Source of the DNA: Dyella sp. C11
GTDB lineage: Bacteria > Pseudomonadota > Gammaproteobacteria > Xanthomonadales > Rhodanobacteraceae
Direction: 5' to 3'
Assembly: GCF_003121485.1 (NCBI RefSeq)
Contig: NZ_QAVX01000001.1
Span: 248,001-312,000 of the forward strand
Length of the DNA stretch: 64,000 nt
Part shown: positions 42,513 to 50,773 of the stretch, one piece after another
Numbering within the stretch: the stretch's first letter is position 1
Layout: each line of letters opens with the position of its first letter
Notes under the pieces: model-generated
What the model was told of the DNA's origin: nothing
The model's database searches: none
What the model saw: only the letters and a program-made list of their open reading frames with translations
Position numbers and translations under genes: made by a program

Positions 42513-43811
42513 TTACTTCGTTTCGCCCAGCGTCCAGCCACCGCCGCCGGGCATCACCGCAAATTGCCGCACGGTGGTCGCCGCACAACTGGCCGGCTTG
42601 TCGCTGCATTGCGCCAGCGTCACGCGAAGGTGCTGGTCGTCCACTAGATCAAAATCCGAAAGCTTAGTGGTGGCCACGCTGGCGGCGGTATCCAGCACCG
42701 TGCCGATGAAAACGCCGTTGTGGAACACGTACAGCTGCAATGCGTTGGGTTGGCATTGCGCGTCCACGGACACGGCGGCCTCGGCCACGTAGGTGTCGCC
42801 CTTGCGTTGGGCGTGGCCGGTCAACAGGCGCTGACCGGTCAGCAGGAAGCGATCTTCATCGTTCTTCGGCGCGGCAGTGCGCACTGTGCATTCCGTCGTG
42901 GCCACGGTGGCCGGTGCGCTTTGCGAGAGTGGTTTCAGCGGACGAGGCACATAGGGCTGTGCCACCGGCGCGGCGGCCGGCGGCCGATGCATCCACAACA
43001 CCAGTGCGGTGGCACTGAGGATGACCGCAGCCACGGCCACGAAGCGGCCTCGCAGCGCCGGTCGTTGATACAGGTAGACCAGCGTGCACAGTGCTACCAG
43101 CAGCGCCACCGAGGACAGCGGGTGCCATAGCAGCGCCAGCACGGCGAACAGCACCGCGAACACGGCCGCCGTGGAGTAGGGCTTTTTCAGCGGTGGCTTG
43201 GTGGATGTCGCAGGAAGCGGTGGCGGTTCCCTGGATGCGACGGCTTCGGGCTCTGCCGCGAACGGGTCGTGGGTATCGGAGGCGTCGAAGGCGTATGCAT
43301 GCACTTCTTCGGGCAGCGGCGGCGGCTGGTGATCCGCGGGCACGTCGCTTTCCCGTGGCGCCGGCCCGTCTTCGTGGATGAGTTCGCGCGCCTGCGCTTC
43401 CGGTGGTGTGGGAAGCGGTGGCGGGTTTTCGCTGCTGGCGGCCGGCTCCCACGCAAACCAGGTCTGGCCACCGTCGTGGCACCACTGGTCGCCCGCTTCG
43501 GCATAGCGATCCAGCGCATCCGCGGGCAGCGGTCCCCTCACCTGATTGTCGCGACGGAGCCAGATGAGGCGTTCGTCATCGGGCCATATATCGGCTTCCA
43601 CGCCCATGCCGCGCAGCTGGGCGACCTGTGCATCGGCGGCTTCGGGTTCGAGGCCGCGGCGGATGATCAGCGGCGCCCGCGCGAACACGCGTTCGCGAAA
43701 TCCGGCCATCTCCATGCCGAAGGCGGCAGCCATGCGCGCGTGCACGCTGGCCGGGTCCTGCCCGTCGAGCAGGCGGCCGGAAAGTACCAGGCAACGGTGG
43801 TCCATACCCAT
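42513..43811 (-). CDS. Membrane protein with GYF-like N-terminal domain, function unknown
   Basis: About 432 residues. An N-terminal region (1-120) ends in a GYF_2-like segment (WLRRDNQVRGPLPADALDRYAEAGDQWCHDGGQTWFAW). A Pro-rich linker and two or three membrane helices (about 225-290) follow, then a C-terminal periplasmic domain with two cysteine pairs (TTECTVRT...DAQCQPN, AQCSDKPASCAATT). ATG 43811 with AGGGGA is preferred to the later ATG 43805. I recognise no characterised family; GYF-like domains usually bind proline-rich partners. Confidence 0.65.
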   Translation of the reverse strand: MGMDHRCLVLSGRLLDGQDPASVHARMAAAFGMEMAGFRERVFARAPLIIRRGLEPEAADAQVAQLRGMGVEADIWPDDERLIWLRRDNQVRGPLPADALDRYAEAGDQWCHDGGQTWFAWEPAASSENPPPLPTPPEAQARELIHEDGPAPRESDVPADHQPPPLPEEVHAYAFDASDTHDPFAAEPEAVASREPPPLPATSTKPPLKKPYSTAAVFAVLFAVLALLWHPLSSVALLVALCTLVYLYQRPALRGRFVAVAAVILSATALVLWMHRPPAAAPVAQPYVPRPLKPLSQSAPATVATTECTVRTAAPKNDEDRFLLTGQRLLTGHAQRKGDTYVAEAAVSVDAQCQPNALQLYVFHNGVFIGTVLDTAASVATTKLSDFDLVDDQHLRVTLAQCSDKPASCAATTVRQFAVMPGGGGWTLGETK

Positions 43812-43953
43812 CGATTTCCCCTGCGGGCGCAGCGACGTGCCCCGATTACCCAAGGTTAGGCGTGCAACGGCGGGCGAACAAGCGCCAAGGCTTCGGTTCC
43901 CATGCTCCATGCCCCTACAATGGCCGTTCAAGCTTGGCCATCCGGATCCCCAC

Positions 43954-45429
43954 GTGATTTCCCGAGACGATTTCGACGCGCTGGCAGCGCAGGGTCATAC
44001 CCGCATCCCGCTGGTGCGCGAGGTATTTTCCGACCTCGATACGCCGCTGTCGGTTTACCTGAAGCTGGCCGACGGCCCGTACACCTTCCTGTTCGAATCG
44101 GTCGAGGGCGGTGCCACCTGGGGTCGCTATTCGATCATCGGCCTGCCGGCGAAGCGCGTGTATCGCCTGCGCGGCCACGAGCTGGAAGTGGAAGACGCCG
44201 GTGAAGTGACCGAGCGTCGCCATGTGGCCGATCCGCTGGCCGAGATCGAAACGCTGCGCAAGCAGTACGACGTGCCGCGCCTGCCGCAGCTGCCTGCCTT
44301 CAGTGGCGGCCTCGTAGGTTATTTCGGCTTCGAGACCATCGGCTACATCGAGCCGCGCCTGGCGAAGTGGGATCGCCCCGACGAATTGGGCACGCCCGAC
44401 GTGCTGCTGATGCTCGCCGAGGAAGTGGCCGTCTTCGACAACCTCAAGGGTCGCCTGTACCTGATCGTGCATGCCGATCCGTCGCAGCCGCACGCCTACG
44501 CCGAGGCGCAGCGTCGACTGGATGCGCTGGTGTATCGCCTGCGCCAGAGCGGCGTGTCGTATCCGCAGCTCAACCAGAGCACTGCGCTCGATGAAAGTGA
44601 CTTCAAGTCCTCCTTCACCAAGGAAGAATTCGAAGCGATGGTGGAGCGCGCGAAGGAATACATCCGCGCCGGCGACATTTTCCAGGTGGTGCCATCGCAG
44701 CGGCTCAGCGTGGGTTTCAACGCGCGGCCGGTGGATGTGTATCGCGCCTTGCGTGCGCTCAACCCGTCGCCGTACATGTATTTCGTCGACCTGGGCAACA
44801 CGCAGATCGTCGGTTCCTCGCCGGAGATCCTCGCCCGCCTGAAGGACGGCAAGGTGGTGGTTCGACCGCTCGCCGGCACGCGCAAGCGCGGCGCCACGGA
44901 AGAAGAAGACCAGGCGCTGGAAGCGGAACTGCTGGCCGATCCCAAGGAGCGCGCCGAGCACGTGATGCTGATCGACCTGGGCCGCAACGACATTGGCCGC
45001 ATCAGCGACACCGGCAGCGTGGAAGTGAGCGAATCGTTCGTGGTCGAACGCTATTCGCACGTGATGCACATCGTGTCGCAGGTGCAGGGCAACGTGCGTC
45101 CCGAGGTGGGCTACATGGACGTGCTGAAGGCCACGTTCCCTGCGGGTACGCTCAGCGGTGCACCGAAGATCCGCGCGCTGGAGATCATCCAGGAACTGGA
45201 ACCCTACAAGCGCAACATCTACGCCGGTGCCATCGGCTGGATCGGCTGGTGGGGCGATGCCGACACCGCCATCGCCATTCGCACGGCCGTGATCCAGGAT
45301 GGACGTCTGCACGTCCAGGCGGGTGCGGGCATCGTGTACGACTCCGACCCCGCGTCCGAGTGGGAAGAAACGATGAGCAAGGGTCGCGCGCTGTTCCGCG
45401 CCGTGGCCCAGGCAGCGAAGGGCCTGTGA
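43954..45429 (+). CDS. trpE: Anthranilate synthase component I
   Basis: 491 residues. Allosteric N-terminal segment (LADGPYTFLFESVEGGATWGRYSIIG, with the LFES tryptophan-binding motif) and the chorismate-binding core (GDIFQVVPSQRLSV, PSPYMYFVDLGNTQIVGSSPE, RPLAGTRKRG, DLGRNDIGR, KATFPAGTLSGAPKIRALEII). It makes anthranilate from chorismate with TrpG glutamine amidotransferase, not encoded nearby. The GTG at 43954 matches conserved xanthomonad starts (ISRDDFDAL); upstream frame is unconserved. A TACAAT -10-like box lies at 43916-43921. No leader peptide or attenuator was seen. Confidence 0.95.
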   Translation: MISRDDFDALAAQGHTRIPLVREVFSDLDTPLSVYLKLADGPYTFLFESVEGGATWGRYSIIGLPAKRVYRLRGHELEVEDAGEVTERRHVADPLAEIETLRKQYDVPRLPQLPAFSGGLVGYFGFETIGYIEPRLAKWDRPDELGTPDVLLMLAEEVAVFDNLKGRLYLIVHADPSQPHAYAEAQRRLDALVYRLRQSGVSYPQLNQSTALDESDFKSSFTKEEFEAMVERAKEYIRAGDIFQVVPSQRLSVGFNARPVDVYRALRALNPSPYMYFVDLGNTQIVGSSPEILARLKDGKVVVRPLAGTRKRGATEEEDQALEAELLADPKERAEHVMLIDLGRNDIGRISDTGSVEVSESFVVERYSHVMHIVSQVQGNVRPEVGYMDVLKATFPAGTLSGAPKIRALEIIQELEPYKRNIYAGAIGWIGWWGDADTAIAIRTAVIQDGRLHVQAGAGIVYDSDPASEWEETMSKGRALFRAVAQAAKGL

Positions 45430-45431
45430 GC

Positions 45432-46139
45432 ATGCGCGGCGTGCCTCGCACTGCCATGTGGTCCTGCGCGCTGGGTTTGGGCAGCAGCTTGCTGATCACG
45501 CCGCTGCAGGCGCGCGAGCCTGAGGCATCGCCAGTCTGGCGAGACGACGCCACCTCGCGCCTCGAAGCCCTGGCGCTGCTGCAGACGCTCAACGCCGAAT
45601 TGCTCAGCCACCCCAGTGCCACGCTCACGCTGGAGCGCTGGTGTGGCGAGCATCACCTGGCGCCGGAAGCGAAGATCGTCGCCGAACGCGTGAAGGGTGA
45701 AGACAAGCCGCTGCCGCCCGACGCACGCGAGCAATTGCAGATTGGCGCCGACGAGCCCGTGCGCTATCGCCGGGTGCAGCTTGCCTGTGGCGAACACGTG
45801 TTGTCCGAAGCGGACAACTGGTACGTACCTTCGCGCCTCACCGACGCGATGAACCACGAGCTCGACAGTTCCGACACGCCATTCGGCAAAGTGGTGCAGG
45901 CGTTGCACTTCCGCCGCCAGACACTTTCCGCCGAATTGCTGTGGTCGCCGTTGCCGGCTGGCTGGGAAAACGGTGCATCACTGCCGCCCGCCACGCATGA
46001 CGCGCTCGCGATGCCGCATCACGTGCTGCAGCATCGCGCGGTGCTGTTCGACCAGGCCAATCGACCCTTCAGCCTGGTCGTGGAAAGCTATACATCGCAA
46101 GTTCTTGCCTTCATTCCCGCGGGCCAGCATCGGCCATAA
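45432..46139 (+). CDS. Exported chorismate-lyase-fold (UbiC/UTRA-like) protein
   Basis: 235 residues. A signal peptide (about 1-28, MRGVPRTAMWSCALGLGSSLLITPLQA) precedes a domain whose order resembles chorismate pyruvate-lyase: RYRRVQLACGEHVLSEADNWYVPSRLT aligns with the UbiC core strand, LDSSDTPFGKVVQ with its LGKTPLGR turn, and HRAVLFDQANRPFSLVVESYTS with the strand bearing catalytic Glu155. Arg and Glu at those places seem kept. An exported lyase would not see cytoplasmic chorismate, so a ligand-binding role is equally likely. It starts two bases after trpE. Confidence 0.65.
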   Translation: MRGVPRTAMWSCALGLGSSLLITPLQAREPEASPVWRDDATSRLEALALLQTLNAELLSHPSATLTLERWCGEHHLAPEAKIVAERVKGEDKPLPPDAREQLQIGADEPVRYRRVQLACGEHVLSEADNWYVPSRLTDAMNHELDSSDTPFGKVVQALHFRRQTLSAELLWSPLPAGWENGASLPPATHDALAMPHHVLQHRAVLFDQANRPFSLVVESYTSQVLAFIPAGQHRP

Positions 46140-46353
46140 GTTAGATATCGCGCCCCTCGTCTTTCGCAGGTCTCTTCGATAAGAATGCGCGAGCAGTCAC
46201 TGGGGGCGTACTGTCTTGCGTTGAGCTGTCGAGAGACAGCCAGTCGTGTCGCACGAGCGCATGCATATCACCGCCGCCAGTTGCATCTCCTGCGCTACGG
46301 ACGTCCAAGGGGGGATATCCGGTAACGCGCAGGACACACGTCAGGGGAATGAC

Positions 46354-47043
46354 ATGAAGCATTTAGGGAAGAAGGGTGTCGTGATTGCGTGCGCCCTGAG
46401 CGTATCCGCGTGCGCATCGATCATTGGAACGCCGTATCAGAAGGTGCAAGTGGAAACGCGCGCCGCTGACCAGAGCATTCGCGCGGATTGCACGTTGAGC
46501 AACGGCGAAAGCCAGGTTCGCGTGACCACGCCAGGTACGGCGGTGGTTCATCGCTCATCGCACGACCTTAGCGTGAGCTGCCAGAAGGATGGCAAGCAGA
46601 TCGCGCAGCAGTCCTACGACTCCACCATTCGCGGCATGGTCTGGGGCAATCTGATACTTGGCGGCCTGGTCGGTATCGCGATCGACTTCGCCGACGGAGC
46701 TGCGCATCACTATCCGGACAAGGTGAGCGTGATCGTGCCGTCGGTGTATGCCAACGCTGCGAGCTATCCCGCCAGCGATGCCACCCAGGTCGGCACCTAT
46801 TCGGCGGCATCGCCAGCCATCAACGGGCTCGCCAGCCTGGACGGCCGCATCAGCAAGACGATGTTCAACGCTGCGCAGAACGTGGCCGCCAGCCACCAGT
46901 GCGATCGCGCCATCCACGTCGTGATGGTGGAAGGCCAGCGCGCGATGTTCCGCTCGCAGTGCCCGGCTTCCGGCGACGTGCAGATCGAGTGTGCCGGCGA
47001 TGCTTGCGTGGCCATGCAGCCGATGGGCATGGCGAGCAGCTGA
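46354..47043 (+). CDS. Predicted lipoprotein with PEGA-like region
   Basis: 229 residues. A lipobox after a short signal (VSAC, Cys about residue 20), a beta-rich segment (KVQVETRAADQSIRADCTLSNGESQVRVTTPGTAVVHRSSHDLSVSCQKDG) like PEGA-type surface lipoprotein domains, then a Gly-rich hydrophobic stretch (GMVWGNLILGGLVGIAIDF) that may insert in a membrane. The C-terminal region has two cysteine pairs. AGGGGA precedes the ATG at 46354; earlier ATGs have no ribosome site. The function is unknown. Confidence 0.7.
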   Translation: MKHLGKKGVVIACALSVSACASIIGTPYQKVQVETRAADQSIRADCTLSNGESQVRVTTPGTAVVHRSSHDLSVSCQKDGKQIAQQSYDSTIRGMVWGNLILGGLVGIAIDFADGAAHHYPDKVSVIVPSVYANAASYPASDATQVGTYSAASPAINGLASLDGRISKTMFNAAQNVAASHQCDRAIHVVMVEGQRAMFRSQCPASGDVQIECAGDACVAMQPMGMASS

Positions 47044-47207
47044 CGGTCGTTGGTGTTTGGCGCATCAACACTTTTTCGGGCGGCTGTCCATCGGCCGGCC
47101 GCCCCGAGGCTTTCGGATAATTCCCATATTTTGAGCGATTAGTGCCCGATACCTTGAAGGAACCCTAGCAGCATAGCCGTAGGCGAAGCCTCGGCATGGA
47201 GTTCCCG

Positions 47208-47438
47208 ATGGTTGGCCGCCTTGTCGAATATCTCATTCAAAATGCGCCCGGTGATGGCTGGACGGTGCTGCGCAACGGTGCGCCCATCGGTCGCCGTCGC
47301 GTGCTGGAACACGCGGTGGACTTCGCCGGCCGCTTCGCGGAAAGCGAGGCGTTGCAAGGCCGCGCCACGCGCGTGGTGATGGAGCGCAAGCCCGCCTCGC
47401 GACTATCCGACGTCGCTTGCTGGCGTTGCGCCGCGTAA
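47208..47438 (+). CDS. Small DUF2188-like protein
   Basis: 76 residues, soluble. The core GWTVLRNGAPIGRRRVLEHAVDFAGRFAESEALQG...TRVVMERK has the W-x-V ... A-x-x-x-A layout of DUF2188-type small proteins. ATG 47208 is preferred to 47196 because GGAG sits six bases before it. It converges on a serine hydrolase gene with a 1-base gap. The family assignment is tentative; the gene's existence is likely given its codon pattern and ribosome site. Confidence 0.55.
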   Translation: MVGRLVEYLIQNAPGDGWTVLRNGAPIGRRRVLEHAVDFAGRFAESEALQGRATRVVMERKPASRLSDVACWRCAA

Positions 47439-47439
47439 G

Positions 47440-48489
47440 TCAGGGCGTGAGGAATCGCTGCCCGATGGCCAGCGCGGTTCGATAGGGTTCCGGGTCGTTG
47501 CGATTGCTGAGCAGGATCACCGTGAGGTGTTGTTTCGGCCAGCGGATGATCACGTTGCGAAAGCCCATGCTCTCGCCCGAATGCCACAGCACGTCGCCGT
47601 GGATGCGCCAGCCGTAGCCGTAACTGTCCACGTCGGGCTCACCCGTCACGGTGTTCTGCGCGCTGAAGGCAAGCTGGCGTGAGTTGTCCGACAGCAGGCG
47701 ATGGTCGTAGAGCGCGGCATCCCACTTCGCCAGGTCATCAATGGACGAATAGATGCCGCCATCGCCACGCGTCGCGCTGGTCGGACTCTGGTCGGTTTGC
47801 ATCCAATGCCCGTTGTCGTCGCTGTAGCCATAGGCCCGATGCGTCACGGCAGGACCGCCATGCACGTAAAGCAGCGTATGGCTCATGCCCAGTGGCTGGA
47901 AGATGTTCCTGGCAAGGAAGTCCGGCAGCGATTGGCCTGAGGCGCGCTCCACGATCAAGCCAAGCAGTACATAGCCACCGTTGCTGTAGCGATACGACGT
48001 CCCCGGCGGAAAATAGCTGCGCGGTTCGGCAGCGAGCATGTGCAGTACGTCCGCGTCACTGATCTGCGCCGTTTGATCGGCAGGCATCAAGTCTTCGTAA
48101 TCGATCAGGCCGCCGCCATGGCTGAGCAGCTGGCGAATGGTGATGTCTTCATGGGAGGCCGGAAGTTCCGGCAGCCAGTGGCGGGCATGATCATCCAGGC
48201 TGAGTTTCCCTCGCTCTGCCAGCAACAAGATCGCCGCCGCGGTGAACTGCTTGCTCACCGAGGCGAGTCGATAGTTGGTCGCCGGCGTCGCTGCTTCGCG
48301 GGTTTCCATGTTCGCCAGGCCGTAACCCCTCCGCACCAGCGGCTGGCCGTCCTTGATCACCAGCAATGACGCGCCGGGAACATTGCCCTGGTAAGCGGCC
48401 ATGAGGGCGTCGACATCGCGGGCCGCATCCCTGGCCTGGGCGACACCAGCGAGCAGGGTGAGAACAAGCAGCGTCACGAGCTGGCGCAT
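47440..48489 (-). CDS. Exported serine hydrolase (beta-lactamase/DD-peptidase fold)
   Basis: 349 residues. A signal peptide (1-19) precedes a class-C beta-lactamase-like domain with the catalytic S-x-x-K (Ser77-Val-Ser-Lys80, LASVSKQFTA), Y-x-N (SYRYSNGGYVLLG), and H-S-G in place of K-T-G (LWHSGESMGF). Such enzymes act as DD-carboxypeptidases, D-aminopeptidases or esterases in the periplasm. It is the last gene of a five-gene operon containing a VanX-type dipeptidase and lysA, which favours a D-amino-acid peptide substrate. Confidence 0.85.
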   Translation of the reverse strand: MRQLVTLLVLTLLAGVAQARDAARDVDALMAAYQGNVPGASLLVIKDGQPLVRRGYGLANMETREAATPATNYRLASVSKQFTAAAILLLAERGKLSLDDHARHWLPELPASHEDITIRQLLSHGGGLIDYEDLMPADQTAQISDADVLHMLAAEPRSYFPPGTSYRYSNGGYVLLGLIVERASGQSLPDFLARNIFQPLGMSHTLLYVHGGPAVTHRAYGYSDDNGHWMQTDQSPTSATRGDGGIYSSIDDLAKWDAALYDHRLLSDNSRQLAFSAQNTVTGEPDVDSYGYGWRIHGDVLWHSGESMGFRNVIIRWPKQHLTVILLSNRNDPEPYRTALAIGQRFLTP

Positions 48490-48507
48490 GAAGTGGCCTT
48501 GTGTGGG

Positions 48508-49227
48508 TTATTGCACCGGAACGTCGTAGATGGTGTCGGGCGTGGGCTCGGGATTGAGCGTGTAGTGCCACCACTCCATCGCGTAGTTGCGAAAGCCCTC
48601 GCGTTCCATCGCGCGCTTGAGCGCTTCACGGTTGGCGTGCTGCGCGGCAGTGGCGCCGGGCGAGTCGGTATTGGCCAGCGTGCCGAAGTAGTCGAAGTCC
48701 GTGCCCATGTCGAGCGGCTGGCAGTGCGCGTTGGCGGCATCGCATTGCATCAGCGTGAGATCCACCGTGGCGCCGCGGCTGTGGCCGGACACGGGTGCAA
48801 TGTAGTCGCCGAGCAGGGCGCGCTTGTCGAGCAGCGGATAGTGAGTGGCTTTCGTGCGCTGGTCATCGAGATCGCCGGCCCAGCGTACGAAGTGCTTCAC
48901 GGCGCGTGCCGGCCGGTAACAGTCGAAGACCTTGAGCTGCTGGTGCTGCGCGTGCAGGTCGCGCTCCACACGTGCCAATGCTTCGGCCGCGGGCTTCAGC
49001 AGGAGGCATTTGGGCGCGAGATAGCCATCCACCGGCGTGCCGACAAAGTTGTCGCTTCCCGCGTACTTGATGTCTTCGGCCATGTCGGGCGCGAACTGGC
49101 GGATATCCACCAGCCCTGCTTGCTTGGCCGTGGTGGCCGGCGACAACGTCGGTGTGCCATCCGCGTAGGCCCGCGAGGCAAGCATGGCCAACGCCACGAG
49201 GCAAGCAAGGCAGTAGCGATCAATCAC
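48508..49227 (-). CDS. VanX-type D-Ala-D-Ala dipeptidase (M15D)
   Basis: 239 residues. A signal peptide (about 1-22) shows it is exported. The zinc ligands and catalytic residues of VanX are present: His149 and Asp156 in SGHSRGATVDLTL, catalytic Glu218 and zinc His221 in EWWHY, and the transition-state Arg105 in DCYRP. It hydrolyses free D-Ala-D-Ala. An exported copy is suited to digesting peptidoglycan-derived peptides, not to vancomycin resistance, which needs a cytoplasmic enzyme. Its start overlaps the preceding serine hydrolase gene by 8 bp. Confidence 0.9.
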   Translation of the reverse strand: MIDRYCLACLVALAMLASRAYADGTPTLSPATTAKQAGLVDIRQFAPDMAEDIKYAGSDNFVGTPVDGYLAPKCLLLKPAAEALARVERDLHAQHQQLKVFDCYRPARAVKHFVRWAGDLDDQRTKATHYPLLDKRALLGDYIAPVSGHSRGATVDLTLMQCDAANAHCQPLDMGTDFDYFGTLANTDSPGATAAQHANREALKRAMEREGFRNYAMEWWHYTLNPEPTPDTIYDVPVQ

Positions 49228-50773
49228 AGTCGTGCTCCCGCTGAAAGGCCAGGTCTTCGAAGTCGTAGCTGAAGTCGGCCGACGGATCGACCTTGCTCAT
49301 GCGCAGCGTGTCGTGCGGGTTCGCCGGGAACCGCAGCCACGCATCGGCGTCACCGTGATCCCAATGCACCAGATAGCGCTTGCCAGCCTGCATCACGGTG
49401 CCCGTAAGCCGTGGTGACTTCGTCGACGCGAAACGCACCGCATGGCCGTGCGCGCACAGCGTGATGGAGCCGAACCATGGATCGCGCCAGCTTCCCAGTT
49501 GCTGTCGAAGCCCTTCGGGTTTTGCTGGAGACGATGCGGGCATGGTGAACGTCTCGCGTCTGGCGGCGTCGGCCTTTGACAGCTGGTCGGCGTACCAGTC
49601 GGCATCGTGCCCATCATGCGGTGACGTGAAGTGCTTGGTCAGCGCTTCCATCAATACGGTGCGCGCGTCTTCCGCTTCACTGTTGATCAGCACCACGAAC
49701 CCTGACTGGCGATCCGGCAGCAATGTCATGGCGGAATACATGCCGGACAACGTGCCGGTATGCGACACGGTGAGCTCGCCGTCGACATCCGCAATGCGCC
49801 AGCCATAACCGTAGGCGTAGCGGGTCGTGCCGTCCCAGGCGCGTCGCCGCGCCGAGATCGGCATGGGTGTGTAGGGTGTCCACAGCATCCGGCGTTGTGC
49901 CTCGGACAGCCATTGCGTCTGTTGCGCCGTGGGAACCAGCCAGTTGCGCGCCCACACAAGCATGTCGTCGAGGCTGCAGCGCACGCCACCCGCGGCAGCG
50001 GAGGTGATGTCCGGGATATCCGTGGCATCGGCATCGATGACCACGTTGCGGTCGCCCTTTCGCACGTGGGGCTGTGCGACGTTACCCACGGTGTCGCGTT
50101 GCCACGCACCAATCTGGCAGCGGGTCAGTCCCAGGGGCTCGAACACTTCGTGACGCAGCAGCACGTCGTAAGGTGCATGGCCCGCGGCGGCTGCGACCTC
50201 ACCCGCCACGACGTAGAGCAGGTTGTCGTAGGCGTAGCCGGCGCGAAAAGGGTACGCCGGCTTGAGATAGGGCAGGGCATGCACGATGTCCTGCCGCGTG
50301 AAGGCATTGGGTTCCGGCCACAGCATCAGGTCGCCCGCGCCTTCACGCAGGCCGCTGCGATGCGTGAGCAAGTCGCCGACCTGCATGTGTTCCGTGACCC
50401 ACGGATCGGCCATGCGGAAATCAGGCAGGTAGTCGCGTACTGGTGCATCCCAGCGCAGCTTGCCTTGCTCCACCAGGCGAGCGAGCAGCGTCGAGGTGAA
50501 TGCCTTGCTGTTGGAAGCGATCTTGAACAGCGTGTCTTGATTGATCGGCTCGCCTGAACCTGCCACGCGTTCGCCGAGCGTGCGCGTGTACACCACCTTG
50601 CCGTGGTCGATCACGCCCACGGCAAGGCCGGCCAGGTGATAGCGCGTCATCACCGCGTCGACGATGGGGTCGAACTCGGCCGACGCCGGTGGCGGGGCAG
50701 CCGTCGCTGTACTCGTCGCCAGCATCAGCCACAGCGCGGCGATGCAGCGGTGAAGGATTCGATCAGCCCGCAT
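49220..50773 (-). CDS. Exported serine hydrolase with C-terminal DUF3471-like domain
   Basis: 517 residues. A signal peptide (about 1-26) precedes a class-C beta-lactamase-like domain with Ser87-Asn-Ser-Lys90 (KIASNSKAFTS), YDN (GYAYDNLLYVV), and HTG (VSHTGTLSGMYS). A C-terminal ~110-residue beta domain (LRQQLGSWRDPWFGSITL...) resembles DUF3471, often found behind such hydrolases. It probably cleaves D-amino-acid amides or peptides. It overlaps the M19 dipeptidase by 11 bp and the VanX-type gene by 8 bp, so expression is tightly coupled. Confidence 0.87.
   Translation of the reverse strand: MRADRILHRCIAALWLMLATSTATAAPPPASAEFDPIVDAVMTRYHLAGLAVGVIDHGKVVYTRTLGERVAGSGEPINQDTLFKIASNSKAFTSTLLARLVEQGKLRWDAPVRDYLPDFRMADPWVTEHMQVGDLLTHRSGLREGAGDLMLWPEPNAFTRQDIVHALPYLKPAYPFRAGYAYDNLLYVVAGEVAAAAGHAPYDVLLRHEVFEPLGLTRCQIGAWQRDTVGNVAQPHVRKGDRNVVIDADATDIPDITSAAAGGVRCSLDDMLVWARNWLVPTAQQTQWLSEAQRRMLWTPYTPMPISARRRAWDGTTRYAYGYGWRIADVDGELTVSHTGTLSGMYSAMTLLPDRQSGFVVLINSEAEDARTVLMEALTKHFTSPHDGHDADWYADQLSKADAARRETFTMPASSPAKPEGLRQQLGSWRDPWFGSITLCAHGHAVRFASTKSPRLTGTVMQAGKRYLVHWDHGDADAWLRFPANPHDTLRMSKVDPSADFSYDFEDLAFQREHDCD

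Noticed and set aside
47050-47120. GGGCGGC / GCCGCCC stem as a terminator
   Set aside because: The stem is followed by no T-run in either orientation.
48508-49227. Vancomycin resistance gene vanX
   Set aside because: The enzyme family is right, but it is exported, has no vanH/vanA partners, and sits with other wall-peptide hydrolases in a Gram-negative context.
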